NCBI GenBank assembly: GCA_009773805.1
Contig: WTXA01000002.1
Location: 372,001 to 436,000, forward strand
Reading direction: 5' to 3'
Length of the DNA: 64,000 nucleotides
Origin: Fusobacteriota bacterium
Lineage (GTDB): Bacteria > Bacillota > TC1
In this document: positions 25,803 to 34,594 of the stretch, one piece after another
Numbering within the stretch: the first letter of the stretch is position 1
How the letters are laid out: each line of letters opens with the position of its first letter
Notes under the pieces: generated by a model
Seen by the model: only the letters and a program-made list of their open reading frames with translations
The model's database searches: none
Told to the model about the DNA's origin: nothing
Made by a program: the position numbers and the translations under genes

Positions 25803-25838
25803 AAGACCACCTAGGCATTCGCCTAGGTGGTCTTTTTT
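25803..25838 (+). terminator. strong terminator upstream of fba
   Basis: Perfect 14-bp stem AAGACCACCTAGGC/GCCTAGGTGGTCTT with ATTC loop and a TTTTTT tail; the strongest terminator in the window. It separates the repeat locus from fba. Confidence 0.92.
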
Positions 25839-25904
25839 CACTTTATTTGGTAAAATAGTTGTAGAATAGATATAGAAAATAAATAGATTGGATGTGTTGA
25901 TAAA

Positions 25905-26834
25905 ATGCCTTTAGTAAATACAAGAGAAATGTTCAAAAAAGCCTATGAAGAAGGGTATGCTATAGGAGCCTTTAATGTAAATAACATGGAGATTATACAA
26001 GGAATAACAGAAGCAGCCAAGAATCAAAAGGCACCCTTAATTCTACAAGTATCATCTGGTGCTAGAAAATATGCAAACCATACCTATCTAATAAAACTAG
26101 TTGAAGCAGCACTAATTGAAACTGATTTACCAATAGCATTACACCTAGATCATGGTGACTCCTTTGAGTTATGCAAAGCATGCATTGATGGCGGCTTTAC
26201 TTCAGTAATGATCGATGGTTCACATCTTTCCTTTGAAGACAACATCACCTTAACTAAAAAGGTTGTTGACTATGCCAAACCTAGGAACGTTAGCGTTGAA
26301 GGAGAATTAGGCAGACTAGCAGGTGTAGAAGATGAAATAAATGTAAATGCAGAAGATGCAAGTTATACAAAACCAGAAGAAGTTGAAGAGTTTGTAAAAC
26401 GTACAGGGGTTGACTCTTTAGCGATAGCTATAGGAACAAGCCATGGTGCTTTTAAATTTAAAGGTGAAGCCAAATTAAGATTTGATATACTAGAAGAAGT
26501 TGGCAAAAGATTACCTGGCTTTCCAATAGTTCTTCATGGTGCCTCATCAGTAGTTCCAGAATATGTACAACTAATCAATGAACATGGCGGTGAAATTGCA
26601 GGAGCCAAAGGTGTTCCTGAAGAAATGTTGAGACGTGCTGCCTCAATGGCAGTTTGTAAGATAAACATCGATTCAGACCTTCGTCTAGCAATGACAGCTA
26701 AAGTTAGAGAAGCCTTAGAACAAGATCCAAAAAACTTTGATCCAAGAAAATATTTATCCCCAGCTAGAGATGCTATCAAAGAAATTGTAGAACATAAGAT
26801 AGTCGAAGTACTCGGCTGTAACGGTAAGGCTTAA
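25905..26834 (+). CDS. fba: class II fructose-bisphosphate aldolase
   Basis: Reversibly cleaves fructose 1,6-bisphosphate into two triose phosphates in glycolysis and gluconeogenesis. At 309 residues it matches the class IIB zinc enzymes. Visible motifs: GAFNVNNMEIIQGI, the zinc-ligand/catalytic ALHLDHGDSFELC, VEGELGRLAGVED, the GTSHGAFK histidine, VLHGASSV, and the substrate-binding INIDSDLRLA. It leads a plus-strand set with a HAD phosphatase (2 nt apart) and a Nudix hydrolase, after a strong terminator, so it has its own promoter within 25840-25890. Confidence 0.95.
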   Translation: MPLVNTREMFKKAYEEGYAIGAFNVNNMEIIQGITEAAKNQKAPLILQVSSGARKYANHTYLIKLVEAALIETDLPIALHLDHGDSFELCKACIDGGFTSVMIDGSHLSFEDNITLTKKVVDYAKPRNVSVEGELGRLAGVEDEINVNAEDASYTKPEEVEEFVKRTGVDSLAIAIGTSHGAFKFKGEAKLRFDILEEVGKRLPGFPIVLHGASSVVPEYVQLINEHGGEIAGAKGVPEEMLRRAASMAVCKINIDSDLRLAMTAKVREALEQDPKNFDPRKYLSPARDAIKEIVEHKIVEVLGCNGKA

Positions 26835-26836
26835 TC

Positions 26837-27565
26837 ATGGAAATTAAGGGCATTTTATTCGACAAGGATGGTACCTTGCTAGAATTCGATAGAACTTGGA
26901 GACCGATAGCAAATCAAGTAGTTGATGAAGTTGCAAAACACTATAACTTCGATGATAAGGTAGCTCTTGCAGCATCAATAGGTCTTTATGAGCAGAGCAT
27001 AAACCCAAACGGATCTTTGTCTTCTGGCACCAATAAAGATGTTGCTTTGGATATGTTAGCTGTACTAAAAGCCAATAGCATTGACTGTAAAGATGAAGAT
27101 CATATAAAGTGGTCAACTCAAGTCTTCAATAAGGTAGCTGCTTCTCTACCTTTCTATCCTATTGATGGTGTAGTTGAAACTATTAAGACGCTCAAAGAAG
27201 AAGGTTATTACATAGGACTTTCAACAGCAGATTCTGTAGAAAATGCCAAATTATTCCTAGAGAAAACAGGTCTTGCTAACTATTTCGACTATATTGGAGC
27301 AGATGATGGAATAATAATGCCTAAACCAGCACCTGACTATATGAATAACTTCTGTAAGCAATATACTCTTAAACCTTCAGAAGTGGCAGTTGTAGGAGAT
27401 ACTATGGCAGATATGAACTTCGGTATCAATAGTGGTGCAGGATTGATTGTAGGTGTCTTGTCTGGCACAGGAACAACATCCCTGCTTAGGGATAGTGCTA
27501 ACATTGTTATTAATAGTGTCAAAGATCTTATTATTGGTAAAAAAACAATATGGGAGGATATGTAG
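26837..27565 (+). CDS. HAD-family hydrolase (phosphoglycolate phosphatase-like)
   Basis: A 242-residue HAD phosphatase. Motif I FDKDGTLLEF (nucleophile Asp9, acid Asp11), motif II GLSTADS, and motif III-IV KPAPDYMNNF...VAVVGDTMADMNFG are all intact; the helical C1 cap lies at about 15-90. Probable substrates are small phosphomonoesters such as phosphoglycolate. The start follows the fba stop by two bases and the end overlaps the Nudix start by one base, so expression should be coupled. Confidence 0.88.
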   Translation: MEIKGILFDKDGTLLEFDRTWRPIANQVVDEVAKHYNFDDKVALAASIGLYEQSINPNGSLSSGTNKDVALDMLAVLKANSIDCKDEDHIKWSTQVFNKVAASLPFYPIDGVVETIKTLKEEGYYIGLSTADSVENAKLFLEKTGLANYFDYIGADDGIIMPKPAPDYMNNFCKQYTLKPSEVAVVGDTMADMNFGINSGAGLIVGVLSGTGTTSLLRDSANIVINSVKDLIIGKKTIWEDM

Positions 27566-28077
27566 TGGATTATCTTTATGATGGTTGGTTAAAGATATAT
27601 AAGAAGAATTTAAATGGCAGAAGTTTTGAAGTACTTGAAGACAAGGATGCAGTCGGTACTTTAGTTGAAGATAGAAACGGCAACTTTTTATTAGTCCGAC
27701 AGTTTAGAACTGCACTAGATCGTGAATCACTTGAAATCCCTGCTGGTTGTATAGACAAGGATGGGCTAACTCCGGAAGAAATAATGATTGAAGAATTAAA
27801 GGAAGAAGCCAATCTTGATATAGAGGTTGATAATCTAAGACTAATGATTGATACCTGTCCACAAGTTGGAATAAGTAAAGGCAGTTACAAACTATATTAT
27901 TGTAAATATGATGGAATAGGTATAAATCAATCAGTTCCCGAGGACCTGGATGTTTCAGAAACCATATGGGTTTCTCCTAAAGAATACCTAGCAAAGATTG
28001 AAAATAGGGAAATAGTTGATACAAAAAGTCAACTAGCCTACTATATGATAATGAATAAAAAAATGACTCAGTTGTAA
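27565..28077 (+). CDS. Nudix hydrolase, ADP-ribose pyrophosphatase-like, degenerate box
   Basis: A 170-residue Nudix protein. The region EIPAGCIDKDGLTPEEIMIEELKEEANLDI aligns with the Nudix box of ADP-ribose pyrophosphatases (usually GX5EX7REUXEEXGU), but the first Glu and the Arg are replaced while the EExxEE metal-binding end persists, so activity may be altered. VRQFRTALDRESLEIPAG is typical of the ADPR branch. An upstream ATG at 27550 is in frame, but GGGAGG 7 nt before the GTG at 27565 and the one-base overlap with the HAD stop favour GTG. Confidence 0.82.
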   Translation: MDYLYDGWLKIYKKNLNGRSFEVLEDKDAVGTLVEDRNGNFLLVRQFRTALDRESLEIPAGCIDKDGLTPEEIMIEELKEEANLDIEVDNLRLMIDTCPQVGISKGSYKLYYCKYDGIGINQSVPEDLDVSETIWVSPKEYLAKIENREIVDTKSQLAYYMIMNKKMTQL

Positions 28078-28092
28078 TAACTGAGTCATTTT
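28060..28092. terminator. bidirectional terminator between Nudix gene and rpsI
   Basis: 14-bp stem AAAATGACTCAGTT/AACTGAGTCATTTT with GTAAT loop. It includes the Nudix stop codon and would also stop rpsI transcription from the other side. Confidence 0.8.
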
Positions 28093-28112
28093 CATTATAC
28101 AGGTAAATAATA

Positions 28113-28505
28113 TTATCTTTTTGAAAACTGTGAAGCTTTTCTGGCTTTTTTCAAACCATATTTTCTTCTTTCTTTCATTCTTGGGTCTCTTGTTAGGAAA
28201 CCTTCTCTTTTTAAAGCTGGTCTCATAGTAGCATCTGCTTCAAGCAAAGCTCTAGAAATACCATGACGAATAGCTCCGGCTTGTCCTGCTACTCCGCCAC
28301 CTGTTACTTTAGCGATAACGTCGAATTTATTTTCTGTTTCTGTAACAACCAATGGTTGTTTAACGATCATTACTAAGATATCTTGGCTTAAGTATTCTTT
28401 AACTTCTCTATTATTTACTGTTATCTCACCTTTACCAGGCTTGAGGTAAACTCTAGCGATAGCATTTTTTCTTCTACCAGTTCCATAAAATTGTATATCA
28501 GCCAT
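28113..28505 (-). CDS. rpsI: 30S ribosomal protein S9
   Basis: Small-subunit protein whose C-terminal tail contacts P-site tRNA. The 130-residue sequence has the signature [20 protein letters not shown] and the invariant end [11 protein letters not shown]. It is 10 nt downstream of rplM in the universally conserved L13-S9 operon. Confidence 0.98.
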   Translation of the reverse strand: MADIQFYGTGRRKNAIARVYLKPGKGEITVNNREVKEYLSQDILVMIVKQPLVVTETENKFDVIAKVTGGGVAGQAGAIRHGISRALLEADATMRPALKREGFLTRDPRMKERRKYGLKKARKASQFSKR

Positions 28506-28515
28506 CGTATTCTCC

Positions 28516-28950
28516 TTATCCTTTAATTTCTAAAACTTCTGGTTTTTGTGCTTGGTGCGGATGTTCGCTACCAGCGTAAACGTGAAGCTTATCCATCACT
28601 TGTCTGCCTAAGACATTGTGAGGTATCATACCTTTAACAGCCATTTGAATGATTCTGTCAGGATGTTTTTCCATCATAGTCTTATAAGTGATTTTTTTCA
28701 AGTTACCAACATAACCAGTAAATCTGTAATACATCTTTTGTGATTCTTTTCTACCAGTCAATTTAATCTTTTCCGCATTTACTACGATTACAAAATCTCC
28801 AGTATCCAAATGTGGAGTATAGGTTGGCTTATGTTTTCCTCTTAGGACTGTAGCAACTTCTGTAGCTAAACGTCCAAGAGTTTGACCTTCTGCATCTACA
28901 ACGTACCATTTTCTCTCAATAGTACTAGGTGTAGCCATATATGTTTTCAT
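28516..28950 (-). CDS. rplM: 50S ribosomal protein L13
   Basis: An early-assembly protein of the large subunit, 144 residues, with [18 protein letters not shown] at the start and the [12 protein letters not shown] block typical of the family. AGAGGAGG lies just upstream. Transcribed from a near-consensus promoter with a leader of about 100 nt and cotranscribed with rpsI. Confidence 0.98.
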   Translation of the reverse strand: MKTYMATPSTIERKWYVVDAEGQTLGRLATEVATVLRGKHKPTYTPHLDTGDFVIVVNAEKIKLTGRKESQKMYYRFTGYVGNLKKITYKTMMEKHPDRIIQMAVKGMIPHNVLGRQVMDKLHVYAGSEHPHQAQKPEVLEIKG

Positions 28951-29049
28951 AGGAATCCTCCTCTTTATTTATATTTTATACTAATAAATGACCCCCTATG
29001 ACCACCTTAAAAGCTGGGCTCTTGCTTAAAAAACATTCATAAAAACTCA
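28951..29049 (-). promoter_or_regulatory. rplM-rpsI leader, candidate L13 autoregulatory RNA
   Basis: About 100 nt lie between the predicted transcription start and the rplM start. They hold AGCCCAGCTTTTAAGG and GGTCATAGGGGGTC segments with some pairing potential. Firmicute L13 operons often carry an L13-binding leader; I cannot confirm the consensus by eye. Confidence 0.3.
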
Positions 29050-29055
29050 CCATTA

Positions 29056-29084
29056 ATTATATATAAATAAGATGATTGTGTCAA
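29056..29084 (-). promoter_or_regulatory. rplM-rpsI promoter
   Basis: Consensus promoter on the minus strand: TTGACA at 29084-29079, 17-bp spacer, TATAAT at 29061-29056. Confidence 0.88.
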
Positions 29085-29195
29085 TGAATTTTACTAAATC
29101 AAATTAAATAATAGAAAAGCATGCTTTTTTATGTTAAAATACGCACATGGGTAATAATTATAATCTAAATTTAAACTATTTATATGGAGTTATGA

Positions 29196-29729
29196 ATGAT
29201 GAAAAACAAAGAAAAAATCGAAAGTCTATTTAAGGAAATAATTGAACTATTAGAAGATAGTAGTGGAATCAACTCCTTTGATGAGTCTATGGTTGATACA
29301 CCAGAAAGAGTAACTAAAATGTGGGGTAATGAATTATTAAAGGGATACCACATGCACCCTCAGGAGTTGATAAAACTATTTCCTAACACCTCAAAAAACC
29401 CTGAGGAAATAGAAATCGGAAATATTCCTTTCTATAGTATGTGTGAACATCATATGATGCCATTCTTTGGCAGAATGACTATCAAATACATACCTGGTAA
29501 CTTTGTACTTGGCTTAAGTAAGATACCAAGAGTAGTAGAAGCATATGCAAGAAGATTCCAATTACAAGAACGCCTAGGCCAACAAATAGCAGATGCAATA
29601 GTTAAGTATGGTAAAGCAAGGTCAGTTGAGGTTATAATAGAAGCAGAGCACACTTGCATGACAGCAAGAGGTATCCAGTCCATTGGCAGTATTACCAAAA
29701 CAAAATCAACATCATTTGCAACAAAATAA
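29196..29729 (+). CDS. folE: GTP cyclohydrolase I (FolE, type IA)
   Basis: Converts GTP to dihydroneopterin triphosphate, the first step of folate synthesis. The 177-residue protein has the active-site blocks MCEHHMMPFFGRMTIKYIPG (zinc Cys and His), GLSKIPRVVEAYARRFQLQERL, and the second zinc cysteine in HTCMTARGIQ. Two adjacent ATG codons start it; GGAG lies 8 nt upstream. A TGTTAAAAT extended -10 at 29132-29140 is the likely promoter. The folate link to fhs nearby is suggestive only. Confidence 0.95.
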   Translation: MMKNKEKIESLFKEIIELLEDSSGINSFDESMVDTPERVTKMWGNELLKGYHMHPQELIKLFPNTSKNPEEIEIGNIPFYSMCEHHMMPFFGRMTIKYIPGNFVLGLSKIPRVVEAYARRFQLQERLGQQIADAIVKYGKARSVEVIIEAEHTCMTARGIQSIGSITKTKSTSFATK

Positions 29730-29756
29730 AATACTGCCTCATTACAGGAGGTTTGA

Positions 29757-30506
29757 ATGGTAGCTAACTACAATAGAATAGGCGTACGCAGCAGGTATAA
29801 GAGTAGAATTAAGAACAATATTCTTTTTACAGTCCTGATAATTTTGATTATTATAGCTGCAATAATTCTAGCTATTAAACCAACTTTTAAAAATTGGATT
29901 ATAACATCCATTCCAGAAGATAGTACAACCTTGGAAGGTATTGACGTATCAAACCATCAAGGTAATATCATTTGGGAAGATATTGATCAAAATTTAGTAA
30001 ACTTTGTTTTTATCAAAGCTACAGAAGGAACTACCTTCACCGATAAGAGTTTTTCAAAAAACTGGGAAGCGTCCAAAGAGGCTGGATTTCTAAGAGGAGC
30101 TTATCACTACTTCACTATAACAAGTGATGGTAAGAAGCAAGCAGAACATTTCATCAACATAGTTCCAAAAGAAAAAAGCACCTTACCTCCAGTTATTGAT
30201 ATTGAAGAGGTAGGAGATAATCAAGCTAAGTTAATAGTTGAACTCAGAGAGTATGCAAATATAATAGAAAAACATTATGGGGTTAAACCTATTTTCTATG
30301 TGAACAAACAAACATATGAGCTATATATTAGAGATAATTTCAAAGACTATGTAATTTGGTATGCTGTTTATGGATCTGAACCACCTATAGATACTTGGAC
30401 TATCTGGCAGTATACTGATAGTGGTACTTCAAATGGAATTAAAGGACCTGTTGATTTCAATATTTTCAAAGGTAACAAAAAAGATATAATGAAACTAACT
30501 AATTAA
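29757..30506 (+). CDS. membrane-anchored GH25 lysozyme
   Basis: A muramidase expected to cut the glycan strands of peptidoglycan outside the membrane. After a basic N-terminus and one transmembrane helix (about 24-45), the GH25 domain shows GIDVSNHQGNIIWEDI, FIKATEGTTFTDKSF, GAYHYFTI, the catalytic PVIDIEEVGDN and WQYTDSGTSNGIKGPVDFNIF. The protein is 249 residues, essentially one domain without cell-wall repeats. AGGAGG precedes the ATG by 5 nt; the gene follows folE by 27 nt. Confidence 0.93.
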   Translation: MVANYNRIGVRSRYKSRIKNNILFTVLIILIIIAAIILAIKPTFKNWIITSIPEDSTTLEGIDVSNHQGNIIWEDIDQNLVNFVFIKATEGTTFTDKSFSKNWEASKEAGFLRGAYHYFTITSDGKKQAEHFINIVPKEKSTLPPVIDIEEVGDNQAKLIVELREYANIIEKHYGVKPIFYVNKQTYELYIRDNFKDYVIWYAVYGSEPPIDTWTIWQYTDSGTSNGIKGPVDFNIFKGNKKDIMKLTN

Positions 30507-30524
30507 TTCAAAATATTAAGAAAC

Positions 30525-30557
30525 AAAAAGAGCGGTACATGATGTACCGCTCTTTTT
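30525..30557. terminator. bidirectional terminator between GH25 and fhs
   Basis: Near-perfect palindrome AAAAAGAGCGGTAC...GTACCGCTCTTTTT with runs of A and T on both sides; it serves both convergent genes. Confidence 0.88.
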
Positions 30558-30573
30558 ATGTTCTTTTAAGATC

Positions 30574-32259
30574 CTAGAATAAGCCTGTGATTACGCCTTC
30601 ATCATCGATGTCGATGTTACAAGCTGAAGGAACTTTAGGAAGTCCTGGCATAGTCATGATAGCTCCGGCAATACATACCAAGAAACCAGCACCAGCTGAT
30701 AATCTGATTTCTCTAATAGTAATATCGAAACCAGTTGGACGTCCTAATTTAGTTTGATCATCTGTAAATGAATATTGAGTCTTAGCCATACAGATTGGAA
30801 GTTCTGCATATCCTAAGTCATTTAATTGCTTAATAGTTTTTTCTGCATCAGCTGTAAAGTTAACTTTGTCAGCTCCGTAGATTTCTGTAGCAATCTTATT
30901 GATTTTTTCTTTAATAGGTAATTTTGTGTCATAAAGTACTTTGAAGTTAGATTCTTTAGCATCGATAGTTTTAACAACTTTCTCAGCCAAGTCTCTTCCG
31001 CCTTCTCCGCCTTTAGCCCAAACTTCAGATAATGAAACTTCAACGCCTAAAGCATTACAGTTCTTTTCAACTAAATCAAGTTCAGCTCTAGTGTCAAGTG
31101 GGAATGCATTAATAGCAACAACAACTGGAACACCAAATTTTCCTACGTTCTCAATGTGTTTTTCCAAGTTAGCAAAACCTTTAGTTACTGCTTCAAGATT
31201 TTCAGCACCTAAGTCAGCTTTAGCTACTCCACCGTGCATTTTAAGAGCACGAACGGTAGCAACAATTACTGTTACTGCAGGCTTAAGTCCAGCAAATCTA
31301 CATTTTAAATCGAAGAATTTCTCAGCTCCAAGGTCTGCACCAAAACCAGCTTCAGTTACAGTGTAATCAGCTAATTTCAAAGCAGTCTTAGTAGCATTTA
31401 CACTGTTACAACCGTGAGCAATATTAGCGAAAGGTCCACCGTGAATAAATGCTGGAGTATTTTCCAATGTTTGTACCAGGTTAGGTTTAATAGCATCTTT
31501 CATTAGAAGAGCCATAGCACCTTGCGCTTTTAAGTCAGCAGCAGTTACAGGTTTCTTGTCATAAGTGTATCCAATAACGATTCTTGAGAAACGCTCTTTC
31601 ATATCCATTAGATCATCAGCTAGACAAAGAATTGCCATTACTTCTGAAGCAACAGTGATATCAAAACCATTTTCTCTAGGAACTCCATTAGCTTTTCCAC
31701 CTAAACCAATAACGATATCTCTTAGAGATCTGTCATTTAAGTCGATAACACGACGGAAAACGATAGTTCTTGGGTCTATGTTTAAAGGATTTCCTTGTTG
31801 TATGCTGTTGTCGATCATTGCTGATAACAAGTTGTGAGCATAAGTGATAGCATGAAGGTCACCAGTAAAGTGTAGGTTGATGTCGTCCATAGGAACAACT
31901 TGAGCATATCCTCCACCAGCAGCTCCACCTTTAACGCCGAAACTTGGTCCTAGTGATGGTTCTCTTAAACAAACCATAACTTTTTTGCCGATTTTAGCAA
32001 GACCGTCAGCCAAACCTACAGAAGTAGTTGTTTTACCTTCACCAGCTGGTGTAGGGCTAATAGCAGTAACTAGAATCAATTTACCATCTTTTTCATTTTT
32101 TAATCTTTTAACAGTTTCCATGGAGATCTTTGCTTTATATTTACCATAAAACTCTAAATCATCATCGCTAAGGCCTAATTTCCTAGCTACATTAACTATA
32201 GGATTTTTTTCCGCTTCTTGAGCGATTTCAATGTCACTTTTAAAACTCATTTTGTACAC
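30574..32259 (-). CDS. fhs: formate-tetrahydrofolate ligase
   Basis: Ligates formate to tetrahydrofolate with ATP, giving 10-formyl-THF for purines and one-carbon or acetogenic metabolism. At 561 residues it is family-typical. Motifs: the P-loop-like [57 protein letters not shown], and NIAHGCNSV. It heads the set fhs-ndk downstream of ftsH, each gene separated by about 15-25 nt. Confidence 0.97.
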   Translation of the reverse strand: MYKMSFKSDIEIAQEAEKNPIVNVARKLGLSDDDLEFYGKYKAKISMETVKRLKNEKDGKLILVTAISPTPAGEGKTTTSVGLADGLAKIGKKVMVCLREPSLGPSFGVKGGAAGGGYAQVVPMDDINLHFTGDLHAITYAHNLLSAMIDNSIQQGNPLNIDPRTIVFRRVIDLNDRSLRDIVIGLGGKANGVPRENGFDITVASEVMAILCLADDLMDMKERFSRIVIGYTYDKKPVTAADLKAQGAMALLMKDAIKPNLVQTLENTPAFIHGGPFANIAHGCNSVNATKTALKLADYTVTEAGFGADLGAEKFFDLKCRFAGLKPAVTVIVATVRALKMHGGVAKADLGAENLEAVTKGFANLEKHIENVGKFGVPVVVAINAFPLDTRAELDLVEKNCNALGVEVSLSEVWAKGGEGGRDLAEKVVKTIDAKESNFKVLYDTKLPIKEKINKIATEIYGADKVNFTADAEKTIKQLNDLGYAELPICMAKTQYSFTDDQTKLGRPTGFDITIREIRLSAGAGFLVCIAGAIMTMPGLPKVPSACNIDIDDEGVITGLF

Positions 32260-32273
32260 TCCTTTTATATTTA

Positions 32274-32693
32274 TTAATATTGAACAATTTCATCATCGCT
32301 GAAATAAAGATTAATTTCTCTTTCAGCATTTTCTAAAGAATCAGAAGCGTGTATCAAGTTCTTAGTCATATTAATTGCTAAGTCACCTCTTACACTACCC
32401 ATTTCTGCCTTCTCTGGGTCTGTAGCTCCATTTAACTTACGAATTCCTGAAATCACGTTATCTCCTCCAATAACCATGTGAACAACAGGACCAGAAGTTA
32501 AATACTCAACTAAAGACGGAAAATATGGTCTTTCTAAATGCTCATAATAGTGTTTATCTAATTGATCTTTAGTCAAATTTTGAATTTTAAGAGCTAATAC
32601 TTTATAGCCCTTCTTCTCAATACGACTAAGAACCTCACCTAGCAAACCTCTTTTCAATCCATCAGATTTCAACATTACAAATGTCTTTTCCAT
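32274..32693 (-). CDS. ndk: nucleoside diphosphate kinase
   Basis: Balances nucleoside triphosphates by phosphate transfer through a phospho-histidine. The 139-residue sequence begins [21 protein letters not shown] and has the C-terminal [15 protein letters not shown] block of the family, with the catalytic histidine in LIHASDS. It lies 15 nt upstream of fhs. Confidence 0.93.
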   Translation of the reverse strand: MEKTFVMLKSDGLKRGLLGEVLSRIEKKGYKVLALKIQNLTKDQLDKHYYEHLERPYFPSLVEYLTSGPVVHMVIGGDNVISGIRKLNGATDPEKAEMGSVRGDLAINMTKNLIHASDSLENAEREINLYFSDDEIVQY

Positions 32694-32715
32694 GCTATCT
32701 CCCTTTCTTAAAAGA

Positions 32716-34524
32716 TTATTCCATTAAAGCCTCAAATTCATCTCTACTTAATACTTCTTGCTCCATTAATTTTTCGGCTACCTTGGTCAATTTGTCTCTA
32801 TGTGCCATTAAGATACTTTTAGTTTTTTCATAGCACATATCCATATACTTTTTAGATGTGTTGTCAATCTTAGCTGCAATTTCCTCGGAATAGTTCTTCT
32901 CTTTGACAAAATCTCTACCTAAGAAAACTTCCCCGGACTTGTGTCCATAAGTCAATGCACCTAATTCATCAGTCATACCATAAACAGTAATCATGTTTCT
33001 TATTATTGAAGAAGCTCTCTCCAAGTCATTAGAAGCACCGGTACTTATGTCACCGAGTTCCAACTCCTCGGCTATTCTGCCACCTAGCAACAAGCATACA
33101 CTGTCAAGCATATCATTTTTAGTTATATAGTTCTTATCCTCATCAGGTAGGGTTAGAGTATAACCTCCAGCCAAGCCTCTTGGAATAATGGATATCTTAT
33201 GAACAGGATCTGTATTCTCAAGGAAGTAGCTAGTTACAGCATGACCAGTTTCATGAAAAGCTATTAACTTTCTTTCTTTATCATTCATTACTTTGCTTTT
33301 CTTTTCAGGTCCAGCTATTTCTCTTTCTATGGCTTGTTCTACACTTTCCATAGAAATTTTAACTTCATTTTTTCTAACAGCAAGTAATGCTGCTTCATTT
33401 ATTATATTAGCAAGATCAGCACCATTAAATCCTGGAGTTCTCTTAGCTATTATCTTGAGGTCAACATCGTCAGCCAATGGTTTGTTTTTACTATGTATTA
33501 ACAAGATTTCTTCTCTACCCTTAACATCAGGTGCAGATATATAAATTTGTCTATCAAATCTACCTGGTCTTAACAGTGCAGAGTCTAGAATATCAGGTCT
33601 GTTTGTTGCAGCCATAACAATAATAGCTTCATTATTTTCGAAACCATCCATTTCAACCAAAAGTTGATTTAAGGTTTGTTCTCTTTCATCGTGTCCGCCA
33701 CCAACACCTGCACCTCTTTGACGACCTACTGCATCGATCTCGTCTATGAATACTATACATGGAGATGATTTTTTTGCTCTATCGAATAAGTCTCTAACTC
33801 TTGAAGCACCAACTCCTACATATAATTCTACGAATTCTGAACCACTTATTGCATAAAAGGGTACATTAGCTTCTCCGGCAACTGCCTTGGCAACTAAAGT
33901 CTTACCAGTACCAGGTGCACCTGATAATAGTACTCCCTTAGGTATCTTAGCGCCAAATCTAGTAAACTTGGCAGGGTTTTTCAAGAATTCGATAATTTCT
34001 TGTAGTTCTTCTTTAACTTCATCTATTCCCGCAACATCTTTGAAGGTAGTATTGTTTACTACATCTTCACTAGCAAGTTTAGCTTTGCTTTTTCCAAACT
34101 GCATTGCTCCTGATCCGCCACCATTTTTATTAAAAATCATAAATAGGACGAATACAAACACTCCTCCAACTAATAATATGTTTATTATCCCAAAAACATT
34201 TACACTACTAATACTACTAGTTTGTAATGCGATATTGTTATCTTTGGCTACTTGAGTTACTGCATCATTGATTAAGTTAACATTGTCTTCAAAGACATAA
34301 CTTTTGCTATTATCAACATTGGTCTCCCAACTAACTACTACTTTGCTATTGTCTACTACATTAACTTTGGCCTTGTCTATCTCTCCTCTTTCAGCCATCT
34401 GGCTGAATTCTAAGAAACTACTCTTTGTTTCAACTTTGTTTTCTCCGTTGTAGAACATAAATGTCAAGATAATCAAGCCACTAATCATCAATCCAATTAT
34501 TATTCTTTTTATATTTTCTTTCAA
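32716..34524 (-). CDS. ftsH: ATP-dependent zinc metalloprotease FtsH
   Basis: Membrane-anchored AAA+ protease that degrades misfolded membrane and regulatory proteins. Two N-terminal helices flank a short external domain; then the AAA module ([37 protein letters not shown]...LLRPGRFDR) and the zinc site HETGH with a downstream Glu-bearing [13 protein letters not shown]. An ATG at 34548 is in frame, but AAAGGAG lies inside that stretch, 8 nt before TTG at 34524, which is the likelier start (602 residues). It follows tilS as in other Firmicutes, without hpt between. Confidence 0.95.
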   Translation of the reverse strand: MKENIKRIIIGLMISGLIILTFMFYNGENKVETKSSFLEFSQMAERGEIDKAKVNVVDNSKVVVSWETNVDNSKSYVFEDNVNLINDAVTQVAKDNNIALQTSSISSVNVFGIINILLVGGVFVFVLFMIFNKNGGGSGAMQFGKSKAKLASEDVVNNTTFKDVAGIDEVKEELQEIIEFLKNPAKFTRFGAKIPKGVLLSGAPGTGKTLVAKAVAGEANVPFYAISGSEFVELYVGVGASRVRDLFDRAKKSSPCIVFIDEIDAVGRQRGAGVGGGHDEREQTLNQLLVEMDGFENNEAIIVMAATNRPDILDSALLRPGRFDRQIYISAPDVKGREEILLIHSKNKPLADDVDLKIIAKRTPGFNGADLANIINEAALLAVRKNEVKISMESVEQAIEREIAGPEKKSKVMNDKERKLIAFHETGHAVTSYFLENTDPVHKISIIPRGLAGGYTLTLPDEDKNYITKNDMLDSVCLLLGGRIAEELELGDISTGASNDLERASSIIRNMITVYGMTDELGALTYGHKSGEVFLGRDFVKEKNYSEEIAAKIDNTSKKYMDMCYEKTKSILMAHRDKLTKVAEKLMEQEVLSRDEFEALME

Positions 34525-34594
34525 ATCCTTATCTCCTTTACAGCGCATAGAACTGCATTTATCATTTTAACATATCTAAATTTTCATTACAATT

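Larger units (their letters stand above)
25331..25838 (+). other. gene-free AT-rich locus, possible untranslated RNA
   Basis: No protein gene of convincing size. From 5' to 3' it holds two strong Shine-Dalgarno sequences (AAGAGGAGG at 25397-25405, AAAGGAGG at 25435-25442) followed only by very short frames, a 44-bp imperfect tandem duplication (25499-25585), a markedly A-rich, T-poor plus strand from about 25560, a four-copy 28-29-bp repeat array and a strong terminator. The terminator orientation implies plus-strand transcription. I cannot assign a promoter with confidence. Confidence 0.4.

Noticed and set aside
25276-25904. Replication origin (AT-rich with iterons).
   Set aside because: No TTATCCACA-type DnaA boxes are visible and no dnaA, dnaN, repA or parB is adjacent.
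29085-29195. Tetrahydrofolate riboswitch in front of folE.
   Set aside because: The leader is short and AT-rich and lacks the conserved THF aptamer segments.
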